Shown one piece after another: positions 49,036 to 57,226 of a DNA stretch of 64,000 nucleotides. The notes beneath the pieces are model-generated. The model was given only the letters and a program-made list of their open reading frames with translations. It made no database searches and was not told the DNA's origin. The stretch is from ZC4RG30 sp963812195 (lineage in GTDB: Bacteria; Pseudomonadota; Gammaproteobacteria; Steroidobacterales; Steroidobacteraceae): the NCBI GenBank assembly GCA_963812195.1, contig CAWEUI010000014.1, positions 1-64,000 of the forward strand, written 5' to 3'. Numbering within the stretch: the first letter of the stretch is position 1; every line of letters starts with the position of its first letter. The position numbers and the translations under genes are program-made.

Positions 49036-51185
49036 CGCGAGCCCTGGAAACGCAGGCTTGCCGTCATGCCGAACTGGCGCGGGTCGCCCTGCTGGATGTA
49101 CAGCTTGTCCTGCCAGTCCGGCGGCTCGTTCGCGAAGTAGAAGCCGCGCACCGCGTACTTCTTGTTGAAGACATTGCGCACCCAGGCGTGCACGCTCCAG
49201 CGCCCGGCCTCGAAGCCCGTCTTCAGGTGCACCAGCGCATAGGCACTGGACTTCTGGTTGGTCACCGTCGGCACGTCGAAATAGAAGGAATCCTTTGCAG
49301 TCACGTCCACGCGCGCCATGAACCCGCCCGCCCCGCGCCAGCTCATGTTGAGTGCAGCCGTATAAGGAGGCGCGTGCGCATTCTCGCGCGACGGTACGGG
49401 CTGCAGGTTGCCCTGCGCATCGGCGATGGTGGTGGGGCCGGTACGCGTGCGCAGCAAGCCCAGTGAAGCGCCGAGGGCCAGTCCGTGGGGCAACGGATAT
49501 TGCACACTGGCTTCCAGGCCGGTGGAGTAGCCCCTGGGCAGATTGACAGTGGTGAATACATAAGTGTTGGGATCGCCCGGTGTGAGTTGCCGGCCGCTGC
49601 GCACCTGTTGATCACGGCGCCGCTCGTAGAACACCGACACATCGGCGAAACCACCCACGCCCAGCGACGTGCGGATGCCGCTCTCCAGATTCCACAGGAA
49701 TTCCGGATCGAAGCGCCGCGCTCCGGCCGGAATGTTGCCCAGATTGAAACCACCGGCCTTGTAGCCGCGCGACAGCGACGTATGGAAGGTTGCACCGGCG
49801 CCCAGATCACGGCTCACCGATACCTGTCCGCCCAGCATCCGGTCGCGCGCCCCGAGGTCGGTCACGCGTGCGCTGCCCGCGGCCGTGCCATTGTCGCGGT
49901 AGCGCGCGCGGCGCTGCTCGACCCTCAGACCGGCCGACCAGCGCCACTGCGGCGCCAGCGGTCCATCGAGCTGCCCGAACAGCGCCAGGTTGGTGGCGTG
50001 GTAGTCCAGGTCCAGCTGGTCGGCGCTGGATCCGTCGTATTCGGGATAGACCGGATCGGCGTACGTGCCGGTGTCCACATCGCGTCCTGATTCGCCCAGC
50101 CGCAACGCATACGCACCAGCCAGCCATTCCAGCGCACCGCGGTGCGAGGCCAGCCGCAGCTCGAGACTGCCGGTGCGCCTGCGGCGATCCGAACGATGCC
50201 AGTAGTCGTAAGTGTACGGCGCCCAGCTCAGGGCATTGCCCCAGTCCGCGTCGTAGCTGTTCACGGACCTAGAATCCGCGAAGCTGCCGATCGCGGTCAG
50301 CGTGTTGGTGCCGGCTGCGGTGGTGAGTTTCAGCGAGGCGCCGTTGGCGGCTTGCGAATCCCTGCCCGGATGGTCCGACAGGCTGAAGCGGGAGTTGTCG
50401 ATGGTCCAGGCGTCGTAACCGTTGTTCAGGTCGGCGTGCAGGTAAGTGAAATCCAGTGCCGTCGAGGGGCCCAGCTCGCCGTGCCAGCGCAGCCGTGCGG
50501 TCAGCTCGTCGCGCCCATTGGTGTCGTCCCGGTTCAGGTAGGTGTTGTGCATGAACCCGTCGCTCTTGTACTTCTGCACGGCCACGCGCCAGGCCGAATC
50601 CAGCGCGGCCAGCGGCCCGGTCGCGGTGAAGCCAATCGAGCCGGTGCCGAAGTCCCCGCCGGTGGCCTCCACCGAGTAGCCCGGTTCGCGCCGCGGCTCA
50701 TTGCTGCGCACCACGATCAGGCCCGCCAGTGCGTTGGCGCCGTACTGCGTGCCCTGCGGCCCGCGCAACACCTCGATCTGCCTGACGTCGAACAGCGTGG
50801 CCGGCATGCCCAGCCCGCTGAAGTCGATATCGTCGATCAGGAAGCCCACCGAAGGATTCGGCGCGCCCTCGTACTGCTCCAGTTCGCCGATGCCACGGAT
50901 CTGGAAGAAGCGCGGCCGCGACGTACCGCCGGCCCAGTTCAGGTTGGGCACCAGCGCCAGCACATCCTGGAAATGCTGCTGACCGGCATCCTGCAAGGTG
51001 CCCTGCCCAAGTACGGTGACACTGGCCGGCACTTCGCGCAGCGTCTCGCCGCGCAATGTGCCGGTCACCACCACCTCATCGAGCACGTCGCCGCTGGTGG
51101 AATCCGTGGCCGCAAGTGCCGTGGGCACGGCCAGCACCAGCAATGGGAAAACGAACGGCAGGGATCGCAATCGGACAATGCGCAT
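49032..51185 (-). CDS. TonB-dependent receptor, probable thiamine uptake
   Basis: A 717-residue outer-membrane receptor: a signal peptide to about residue 25 (PTALAA), the plug with VLDEVVVTGTLRGE, LREVPASVTVLGQG, FFQIRGIGELEQYEGAPNPSVG, the LRGPQGTQYGANALAG motif, and a 22-strand barrel ending in TASLRFQGSR. The TPP riboswitch in its leader and the PnuT-like and kinase genes after it mark it as a thiamine (or precursor) receptor of the kind reported in gammaproteobacterial TPP regulons. The frame is clean over its full length. The start follows AAAGGAG, which is part of the riboswitch stem. Confidence 0.9.
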   Translation of the reverse strand: MRIVRLRSLPFVFPLLVLAVPTALAATDSTSGDVLDEVVVTGTLRGETLREVPASVTVLGQGTLQDAGQQHFQDVLALVPNLNWAGGTSRPRFFQIRGIGELEQYEGAPNPSVGFLIDDIDFSGLGMPATLFDVRQIEVLRGPQGTQYGANALAGLIVVRSNEPRREPGYSVEATGGDFGTGSIGFTATGPLAALDSAWRVAVQKYKSDGFMHNTYLNRDDTNGRDELTARLRWHGELGPSTALDFTYLHADLNNGYDAWTIDNSRFSLSDHPGRDSQAANGASLKLTTAAGTNTLTAIGSFADSRSVNSYDADWGNALSWAPYTYDYWHRSDRRRRTGSLELRLASHRGALEWLAGAYALRLGESGRDVDTGTYADPVYPEYDGSSADQLDLDYHATNLALFGQLDGPLAPQWRWSAGLRVEQRRARYRDNGTAAGSARVTDLGARDRMLGGQVSVSRDLGAGATFHTSLSRGYKAGGFNLGNIPAGARRFDPEFLWNLESGIRTSLGVGGFADVSVFYERRRDQQVRSGRQLTPGDPNTYVFTTVNLPRGYSTGLEASVQYPLPHGLALGASLGLLRTRTGPTTIADAQGNLQPVPSRENAHAPPYTAALNMSWRGAGGFMARVDVTAKDSFYFDVPTVTNQKSSAYALVHLKTGFEAGRWSVHAWVRNVFNKKYAVRGFYFANEPPDWQDKLYIQQGDPRQFGMTASLRFQGSR

Positions 51186-51189
51186 TGAA

Positions 51190-51282
51190 CAGCTCCTTTC
51201 GCCGGTACTAACCGGATCAAGTTCAACGGGTTTGCCGCGATTGGCATCTCAGGCTCTTCGATCGAGCCACCCCGGGCGAGCG
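51190..51282 (-). promoter_or_regulatory. TPP riboswitch (THI element) of the thiamine uptake operon
   Basis: Minus strand: CCCGGGGTGG, a hairpin with loop near CTCGATCGAAGAG, CCTGAGATGCC (the CUGAGA core), AAACCCGTTGAACTTGATC and CGGTTAGTACCGGCG, then GAAAGGAGC closing P1 against GCTC at 51278-51281. These are the conserved TPP-binding elements in the right order. The ribosome binding site AAAGGAG of the receptor gene overlaps the 3' strand of P1, so ligand binding should hide it and block translation. Confidence 0.95.
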
Positions 51283-51334
51283 CTATGGTAGCGTTCAGCT
51301 CCCGGAACACAAGCACCCATCGTTACGCAAGGCC

Positions 51335-52231
51335 ATGCCCCGCACGCTGCACGTCTTCCAGGTTGATGCGTTCACCGCCACTGCAGGCGGCGGCAATCCC
51401 GCCAGCGTCGCGCTCGATGCGGGTGAACTCGATGCCGCGGACATGCAGCGCATGGCTGCCGGGCACCACAACGGCGACTGGGCGTTCGCGCTGCCGGCCA
51501 GCCAGCCGGATGCGGACCTGGACGTGCGTTTCTTCAGTCCGCGCAAGGAACTGCCCTTCGTCGGCCATGCCACGCTGGCGTTGCATGCAGTGCTGGCGCG
51601 CAGCGCGCCGCGTGCGTTGCGCCGCCAGCGCAGCAGCGGCGGTCTGGTGCAGGTCGCGAGCCTGCCAGGCGGTGCGTTTTCGATCCGGCTGCCCGCGCCA
51701 CCGCTGGGTCGCCAACCCGGACCGGCCGAGACGCAGCAGGTGCTCGAGCTGCTCGGTCTCACGAGCGGACAACTCGACCCGCGTTGTCCGCCGCGAATTG
51801 CCGGCCACTCCAGCACCCGCCTGCTGCTGGGGCTCGCCGACCCGGATGCACTGGACGGGCTGGCGCCACAACTTGCCGAACTTGCCGCGCTGTCACCGCG
51901 ACTCGGCGTGCAGGGGTTCTTCCCCTTCGTGCTCGATGGCGATGCGCGGCGCGCACGCACCGATGCGCGCATGTTCTGTCCGGCCATCGGCATCGACGAG
52001 GACCCGGTAAGCGGCAACGCACACGCCATGCTGGGCGTCTATCTGCATGCGCTGGGACTGCTGCCGTGTACCGCCGGCATATGCGGCTTCACCGGCCGGC
52101 AGGGCCGGCACGTGGGCCGTCCCGGCACGGTGCAGGTCAGCGTGGAAATTGACGCGGGCGGGCGGCCCACTGCCGTGAGCATCGCCGGGGAAGCAGTGGT
52201 GGTTGGCGAGGAACGGCTTACGCTGGCTTGA
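51335..52231 (+). CDS. PhzF-family isomerase-like protein
   Basis: A 298-residue protein of the PhzF/YddE fold (two diaminopimelate-epimerase-like halves): FQVDAFTATAGGGNPASVAL, RFFSPRKELPFVGHATLALH, and FCPAIGIDEDPVSGNAHAMLGVYL. The active-site Glu usual in S-E-T is replaced by Asp48 in HNGDWAFAL. PhzF isomerises a phenazine precursor; most family members have unknown substrates and no phenazine genes are present here. It diverges from the riboswitch-controlled operon and overlaps the convergent carbonic anhydrase gene by 14 bases. Confidence 0.88.
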   Translation: MPRTLHVFQVDAFTATAGGGNPASVALDAGELDAADMQRMAAGHHNGDWAFALPASQPDADLDVRFFSPRKELPFVGHATLALHAVLARSAPRALRRQRSSGGLVQVASLPGGAFSIRLPAPPLGRQPGPAETQQVLELLGLTSGQLDPRCPPRIAGHSSTRLLLGLADPDALDGLAPQLAELAALSPRLGVQGFFPFVLDGDARRARTDARMFCPAIGIDEDPVSGNAHAMLGVYLHALGLLPCTAGICGFTGRQGRHVGRPGTVQVSVEIDAGGRPTAVSIAGEAVVVGEERLTLA

Positions 52232-52736
52232 GTTTGCCGGCGTACTCGCGCGCCTTGGCGCGATAGACCTCGTTGCCCTTGACCATCCATTCCAGATCGG
52301 CGGGCTGCACCTGGCGGATCACCCTGCCCGGCGCGCCGAGCACCACCGAGCCGGGCGGGACCTCCATGCGCGGCGGGATGAGTGCGCCGGCGCCGATGAG
52401 ACTGCCGGCGCCGATACGCGCGCCATCGAGCACGATGGCGCGGTTGCCGATCAGCGAACCATCGCCGATGGTGCAGGCATGCAGCAGCACGCCATGGCCG
52501 ATGGTGACCCGCTCGCCGACCGTGACGGGCGCGCCGGGATCCACATGAATGATGGTGCCGTCCTGCACATTGCTGCCCGCGCCGATGCGGATCCAGTCGT
52601 TGTCGCCGCGCAGTACCGCGCCGAACCAGACGCTGGCCTCGTGCCCCAGCTGCACCGAGCCGATCACGTCGGCGCTGGGCGCCACGAAATAGACTCCATC
52701 AGCCTGCAATGTGCGCTCTGCGTAGTTGTAGATCAT
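52218..52736 (-). CDS. Gamma-class carbonic anhydrase-like hexapeptide protein
   Basis: A 172-residue left-handed beta-helix protein of the YrdA/PaaY type. It has the hexapeptide repeats, RGDNDWIRIGAGSNVQDG and the three zinc-type His residues in place: His64 (IIHVD), His81 (IGHGV) and His86 (LLHAC). A C-terminal helix ends AKAREYAGKLKPA. Carbonic anhydrase activity or a coenzyme-A-related function are both known in this group. It starts at the ATGA overlap with the serine-hydrolase-fold gene, so it is the last gene of a three-gene operon. Confidence 0.92.
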   Translation of the reverse strand: MIYNYAERTLQADGVYFVAPSADVIGSVQLGHEASVWFGAVLRGDNDWIRIGAGSNVQDGTIIHVDPGAPVTVGERVTIGHGVLLHACTIGDGSLIGNRAIVLDGARIGAGSLIGAGALIPPRMEVPPGSVVLGAPGRVIRQVQPADLEWMVKGNEVYRAKAREYAGKLKPA

Positions 52737-53780
52737 CAGTGTCCCGGTACCAGGTCGTTCAGGCCGCCGCCACTGATGGGCGGCGCCTGGTCGTTGAGGC
52801 CGCGCAGCACGATGTTCGGAATCAGGGTGTCGCGCGCCCGCGTGCGGCCACGGCCCGCCCACACCAGCACCGGAAACACCACGCCGCGGTGCCAGCCATA
52901 TTCTGAGGTCCCGGCCCAGGTCAAACCAGTAGACATCGCGTTCGGCCGGTGGCTCATCGCCTACCCACGGCGCCTGCGCCGTGAGCCAGACCGGGTGCGC
53001 GTGCCGATCTGCATCCACGGCAAGCAGCCTGCGAATCCAGTCCGGCGATGCGATGCGCTCGCCCTCGTAGGTGCCCTGTTTCAACAACAGGTCGCCCAGC
53101 CGCATCCAGTCGTCCACCCGCGCCACCATGCAGCAATCCACGCGCAGCGCGCCATCATCGCGGCCCCACAGCCACGCATCGGCGGCTCCCAGCGGCTGCC
53201 ACACGCGTTGCGAAATGGTGTTCTGCACATCGCCATCGGCATCCTGCAACAGCAACGGCGGCGCCGCATGCAGCGAGAAGCGTTCGTGCGCCGCGTGCGA
53301 CCAGGGGTTGCGCCAGTCGCCGGCGGGCGCCACGGCGCGCACGGCCTGCAACGCGGTCTCGTACGGCACCCGGCCGTTGTCTGCCAGAACTCCCACCGCC
53401 AGCGCGAACGGCAAGGCCGCCAGTTCCCCGCCGGCTACCTCGATGCTGCCACTGGTGCCCTTGGCGAAATACTCGAACACCCGATGACCGTGGCGATGCA
53501 CGATCAATGCGCGAATGTCCTGTGCCATCGCACGCTGGCGGGCCTGCTCCAGCGCATCAGGCAGCACATTCTCGGACTGCGGTGTGGCGCGCGGCACGCC
53601 ACCTGCCTGCCCGGCCACGCGCAGACGCGGCTGGGCAAAGCGCACCTTGCCCTGGGCGCCCACGCCGGTCATCGCGGCGGCGTAGCGATCCCAGTAGGCC
53701 GCATTGCCGGCCAGGCGCAGCGGCACCAGCACGGCCACCACCACGGCACCGGCGATCAGCAACTTCTTTCGCGGCGTCAT
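52736..53780 (-). CDS. Membrane-anchored beta-lactamase-fold protein without SxxK, one frameshift
   Basis: About 347 residues: an N-terminal helix (KLLIAGAVVVAVLVPLRLAG) anchors a periplasmic domain related to class C beta-lactamase-like serine hydrolases. ALIVHRHGHRVFEYFAKG, the later DADGDVQNTISQRVWQPLGAADAWL and LRLGDLLLKQGTYEGERI-type segments match that family. Where the family has the nucleophile S-x-x-K, this protein reads GGELAALPFALAVGVL, so the catalytic Ser and Lys are missing. An indel near 52900 shifts the frame; the end RARDTLIPNIVLRGLNDQ and the stop at 52736 lie in the next frame. It overlaps its neighbours by ATGA on both sides. Confidence 0.8.
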
Positions 53781-55252
53781 GCGCGCAGCTTAACCGCCCG
53801 GACCACGGCACCACGCGATAATTGCAGCTCGTGCGTGGCATTGCGCGGCCACTCGGCACGGTAGTGGGTTGCCATGAACACGGTAACTCCCGCGGCAATG
53901 CGCCCTTCCAGCCAGGCCAGCAGTTCGGCGCGCAACGGGGCACCGAGCCCGGTGAACGGCTCGTCGAGCAGCAGCAACCGCGGTCGCAGCACGAAGGCGC
54001 GTGCGAACAGCACGCGCCGCACCTGCCCATAGGAAAGCTCGGCGAGCGGCCGGTCCGCGAACTGGCGCATGCCCAGTGCAGCCAGCGCCGCACGCGCGCG
54101 GCGCTGCTCGTTGCCGGTCGCGCGCAGGTTCAGCCCGATACTGGAGTGCAGCCCGGACACGACCGTGTCCAGCACGCTGTAGTGACGCGGGTAGTCGGTC
54201 TGCAGGTGCGGCGCGATCAGCCCGGTACGTGCACGGAAATCATCCAGCGGTATGCCCGGTCCCTGCCAGGCGCGTTTGATAGTGCCGCCAGTGGCCACCC
54301 CGTGATCACCGTACAAGGTGCGCAACAACGTCGACTTGCCCGCGCCATTGGCGCCATGCACCACCCAGCACTCGCCACGCCGTACCGTGAGGTTCACATC
54401 GCGCAGCAGGCGTTTGCCGTCCGCGTAGACGCCGGCGGCAGTGATTTCGATGAGCGCGCGCGGCGGGCGCCGGGCGCCGCCTCGCACGCGCCGGGGACCC
54501 GGACGTGTCTTCGCCTGCTCCGCCGTCGCGGCGGCCAGTGCCGCGCGCAAGCGCAGCGGGCGCATGGGGCCCGCATAGCCGACCCGCCCGGCGTGCAACC
54601 ACAACAGGTGCGTTGCCCCCGGCGGAATGTCCTCGCGGCGATGCGCCGAGCAGATCCATGTCATGTGCCGCGCACTGGTGGCACCCAGGACCCGATACAG
54701 CCGCGCGCGGTTGGCCTCATCCAGGCCCGTGGCCACTTCGTCCAGCAGCAGCACCGACGCGCGCCAGGCCAGTGCCCGCGCCAGCAGCACCAGCCGGCGT
54801 TCACCATATGACAGAGTCAGGAAGCGCCGCCGCGCCAGGCGCTCGCAACCGGCACGACGCAGGAACGTCAGGCACTTCGCCCGATCGCCCGCCGACAGGC
54901 GGTGCAGCGGGATGTCGGTGCGGTACAACCCGGTGCCCACCACTTCCAGTACCGGGTAATTCCAGCCGTAGCGTTCGTAGCGATCCTGCCGCTCCGGCCC
55001 CAGCCAGACGATTTCCTCGCGCGCTTCGACCGGCTCTTCATGCCACTGGCCGGCCAACCGGTAGCGCCGCGACGCGCCGTTCGCCGCGTCCGGCCACACA
55101 TCGCCGGCAACCACCTTCAACAGCTGTGTCTTGCCGGCACCGCTGGCGCCAAGCACCAGCCAGCGCTGCGCCTGCCCGATGTGCCAGCTCACCTCATCCA
55201 GTATCAGGCGACCGCCGCGATGCAGCCGCAGCCGGTCGAGCACTATTTCCAC
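53777..55252 (-). CDS. Tandem ABC ATPase, ModF-like
   Basis: About 491 residues containing two ABC cassettes in one chain and no membrane part. Cassette one: LGASGAGKTQLLKVVAG (Walker A), LSYGERRLVLLARAL (signature, with SYGER in place of SGGQ), VLLLDEVATGLDE. Cassette two: HGANGAGKSTLLRTLYG, LSYGQVRRVLFARAF, LLLLDEPFTGLG and the THYRAEWP switch region. ModF/PhrA-type proteins share this plan. The GTG at 55252 is my preferred start (VEIVLDRLRLHRGG); the frame is open to 55333. The gene is upstream of the inactive serine hydrolase and gamma-carbonic anhydrase genes. The stretch 55253-55419 upstream holds no gene I can support. Confidence 0.85.
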   Translation of the reverse strand: MEIVLDRLRLHRGGRLILDEVSWHIGQAQRWLVLGASGAGKTQLLKVVAGDVWPDAANGASRRYRLAGQWHEEPVEAREEIVWLGPERQDRYERYGWNYPVLEVVGTGLYRTDIPLHRLSAGDRAKCLTFLRRAGCERLARRRFLTLSYGERRLVLLARALAWRASVLLLDEVATGLDEANRARLYRVLGATSARHMTWICSAHRREDIPPGATHLLWLHAGRVGYAGPMRPLRLRAALAAATAEQAKTRPGPRRVRGGARRPPRALIEITAAGVYADGKRLLRDVNLTVRRGECWVVHGANGAGKSTLLRTLYGDHGVATGGTIKRAWQGPGIPLDDFRARTGLIAPHLQTDYPRHYSVLDTVVSGLHSSIGLNLRATGNEQRRARAALAALGMRQFADRPLAELSYGQVRRVLFARAFVLRPRLLLLDEPFTGLGAPLRAELLAWLEGRIAAGVTVFMATHYRAEWPRNATHELQLSRGAVVRAVKLRA

Positions 55253-55419
55253 GATGGCACGCGATGCGACTAGGGGACCCGGATCCAAACCGTGGCAGTC
55301 ACTGCCATTACGGCAATGGGCATCACTGAGCAAATGTTGTTTCGCATGACGACCCCCGGCCAGCCAAATACGCGGCCGCGATGGGTTGTCCCTCCCGTTT
55401 CAAAACGGCCGATTCAAAA

Positions 55420-55496
55420 TGGCGCGCCCGGAGGGATTCGAACCCCCGACCAACTGGTTCGAAGCCAGTTACTCTATCCAACTGAGCTACGGGCGC
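55420..55496 (-). tRNA. tRNA-Arg, anticodon TCG
   Basis: The minus strand gives a full cloverleaf of 77 bases including an encoded CCA. The acceptor arm is GCGCCCG/CGGGCGC, with D loop AGCTCAGTTGGATAGAGT. The anticodon stem ACTGG/CCAGT encloses the loop CTTCGAA (anticodon TCG, reading CGA), and the T arm has GGTTCGAATCC. All paired regions match. Confidence 0.96.
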
Positions 55497-55596
55497 TTGT
55501 CCCTATGCCAGCTGATGATGGCATGAGCCGGGGCAAAGCCAGTAGTATGGCCGCCATCCGACCCGGAATGACCGGGCAACCTAGGGGTTAAGAAGC

Positions 55597-55968
55597 ATGA
55601 AGAGACTCGCCTGTCTGGCCATATTGGTCGCCACCGTGCCCGCCGCAGCCTGGGCGGACTGCACCTACCCGCAGAAGCCGGGTCAGGCTCCGGACGGCAG
55701 CCGGGCCACGCGCGCGGAAATGATCGCCGCGGTCAAGGTAAACCAGAAGTACCAGGCGGACATCACCGCCTACCTCGGCTGCCTGAAGAGCGAACACGAC
55801 GCCGCCATGGCGAAGAACGCCTCGGCCAGCGACGATGAAAAGAAGAAGATGACCGCTGTGTGGGAAAAGAAGAACGACGCGGCGGTGGACGAGGCCCAGG
55901 AAGTCGCCGATCGCATCAATGAGCAGATCCGCGTCTGCAAGGCACGCCCCGACGGCTGCTCCAAGTAA
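55597..55968 (+). CDS. Small secreted helical protein of unknown function
   Basis: A 123-residue protein with a signal peptide ending AAAWADC and a mature part of mostly charged helix: TRAEMIAAVKVNQKYQADI, then a Lys/Glu/Asp-rich run and a C-terminal CKARPDGCSK. Four Cys in the mature protein could form two disulfides. I do not know the family function. It stands between the divergent tRNA and the molybdenum cofactor genes and is followed by a strong palindrome. Confidence 0.8.
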   Translation: MKRLACLAILVATVPAAAWADCTYPQKPGQAPDGSRATRAEMIAAVKVNQKYQADITAYLGCLKSEHDAAMAKNASASDDEKKKMTAVWEKKNDAAVDEAQEVADRINEQIRVCKARPDGCSK

Positions 55969-55976
55969 TCCGGCGC

Positions 55977-56002
55977 ACCGCCGGGCCCCGGGGCCCGGCG
56001 GT
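55977..56002 (+). terminator. Perfect 26-base GC palindrome, possible terminator
   Basis: ACCGCCGGGCCCC followed immediately by its exact reverse complement, nine bases after the stop of the secreted protein gene and 15 bases before moeA. As RNA it folds into a very stable hairpin. No U-run follows (TGGCGG instead), so it is not a classical intrinsic terminator. It could slow the polymerase, protect the 3' end, or influence moeA translation. Confidence 0.5.
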
Positions 56003-56016
56003 GGCGGTGGCGCCTC

Positions 56017-57219
56017 ATGTTGACTCCGGCCGAAGCCGAAGAGCAGATCGCACGCCACCTGCCCTGCCTGCCGATCGAATCCCTGCCCGTCGGCCAGTGT
56101 GCCGGCACCGTGCTGCGTGAGAATGTCTATGCCGAACGCGACCACCCGCCTTTTGACCGGGTCGCGATGGATGGCATCGCGTTGAATTCGGCCGCCGTCA
56201 CGGCGGGCAATCGCAGCTTTCGAATCCAGGCCACGCAGGCCGCCGGTGATCGGCCGCTGACGCTGGCGGCGCCGGCACAGTGCATCGAGATCATGACCGG
56301 CGCGATGCTGCCGGCCGGTTGCGACGCCGTGGTACCGGTGGAAAGGATCGAAGTCCGCGACGGCCAGGCCACCCTGCATGCCGAAATCGAAGTCACGCGC
56401 GGCATGAACATCCACGCCCGCGCCAGTGATCTGACCCAGGGCACGTTGCTGCTGGCAACCGGTACGCGCCTGGAGGCACCGGATGTGGCCACCGCCGCCG
56501 GCGCCGGCATGGCCCGCCTGCGCGTAAGCCAGCAACCCGCCTGCATGGTGGTCTCCACCGGCAATGAGCTGGTCGAACCGGGCGATCCCATCGAGGACTG
56601 GCAGTTGCGCCGCTCCAATGCCTACGGACTGGTGGCGGCGCTGCGCCGGCGCGGCTTCCAGCGCGTGGCCGATGACCACCTGCCCGACGATGCAGAGGTG
56701 CTGTCGGCGCGACTGCGCGAGCACATTCGGTCCTACGAAGTGCTGATCCTGTCGGGCGGTGTTTCGATGGGCAAGTTCGATCTGGTGCCCATGGCATTGC
56801 AGGCCTGCGGCGTCAGGCAGATCTTCCACAAGGTGGCGCAGCGGCCGGGCAAGCCCTTCTGGTTCGGCATGGCCCCGTCCGGCACCGCGGTATTTGCACT
56901 GCCGGGCAACCCGGTCTCCACGCTCGTGTGCCTGGCACGCTATGTCATCCCGGCGATCGATCGCGCGATGGGCGTGCGCGCACCGCACAGCGCCGAGAAG
57001 ATCGCGCTTGCCGGCCCGGTAACGCTGACGCCGCCGCTGGCCGGATTCCTGCCGGTGACAACGGAAACCGACGAGTGGGGCCGTCCCTGGGCCCGCACCG
57101 TCAGCCACAACGGCTCCGGCGACTTCGCGGCGCTCGCCGGCACGCATGGATTTGTAGAATTGCCCCCCGGCCCCAATACTTACCCCAAGGGCTTCGTGAC
57201 CCGACTGTATCGCTGGTAG
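56017..57219 (+). CDS. moeA: Molybdopterin molybdenumtransferase MoeA
   Basis: A 400-residue enzyme inserting molybdate into adenylated molybdopterin. Recognisable: FDRVAMDGIALNSA, CIEIMTGAMLPAGCDAVVPVE, VVSTGNELVEPGD, the active-site LILSGGVSMGKFDLV and FALPGNPVSTLVCL, then the C-terminal beta domain ending TRLYRW. Length is typical (E. coli 411). It is the first gene of a tight plus-strand operon with moaA seven bases downstream. MogA/MoaB, its usual partner, is not in this window. Confidence 0.95.
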   Translation: MLTPAEAEEQIARHLPCLPIESLPVGQCAGTVLRENVYAERDHPPFDRVAMDGIALNSAAVTAGNRSFRIQATQAAGDRPLTLAAPAQCIEIMTGAMLPAGCDAVVPVERIEVRDGQATLHAEIEVTRGMNIHARASDLTQGTLLLATGTRLEAPDVATAAGAGMARLRVSQQPACMVVSTGNELVEPGDPIEDWQLRRSNAYGLVAALRRRGFQRVADDHLPDDAEVLSARLREHIRSYEVLILSGGVSMGKFDLVPMALQACGVRQIFHKVAQRPGKPFWFGMAPSGTAVFALPGNPVSTLVCLARYVIPAIDRAMGVRAPHSAEKIALAGPVTLTPPLAGFLPVTTETDEWGRPWARTVSHNGSGDFAALAGTHGFVELPPGPNTYPKGFVTRLYRW

Positions 57220-57226
57220 ACCCATC

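Noticed and set aside
55395..55408. Hairpin CCGTTT/AAACGG downstream of the tRNA as a terminator
   Set aside because: Six-base stem with a two-base loop and no T-run on the relevant strand; too weak.
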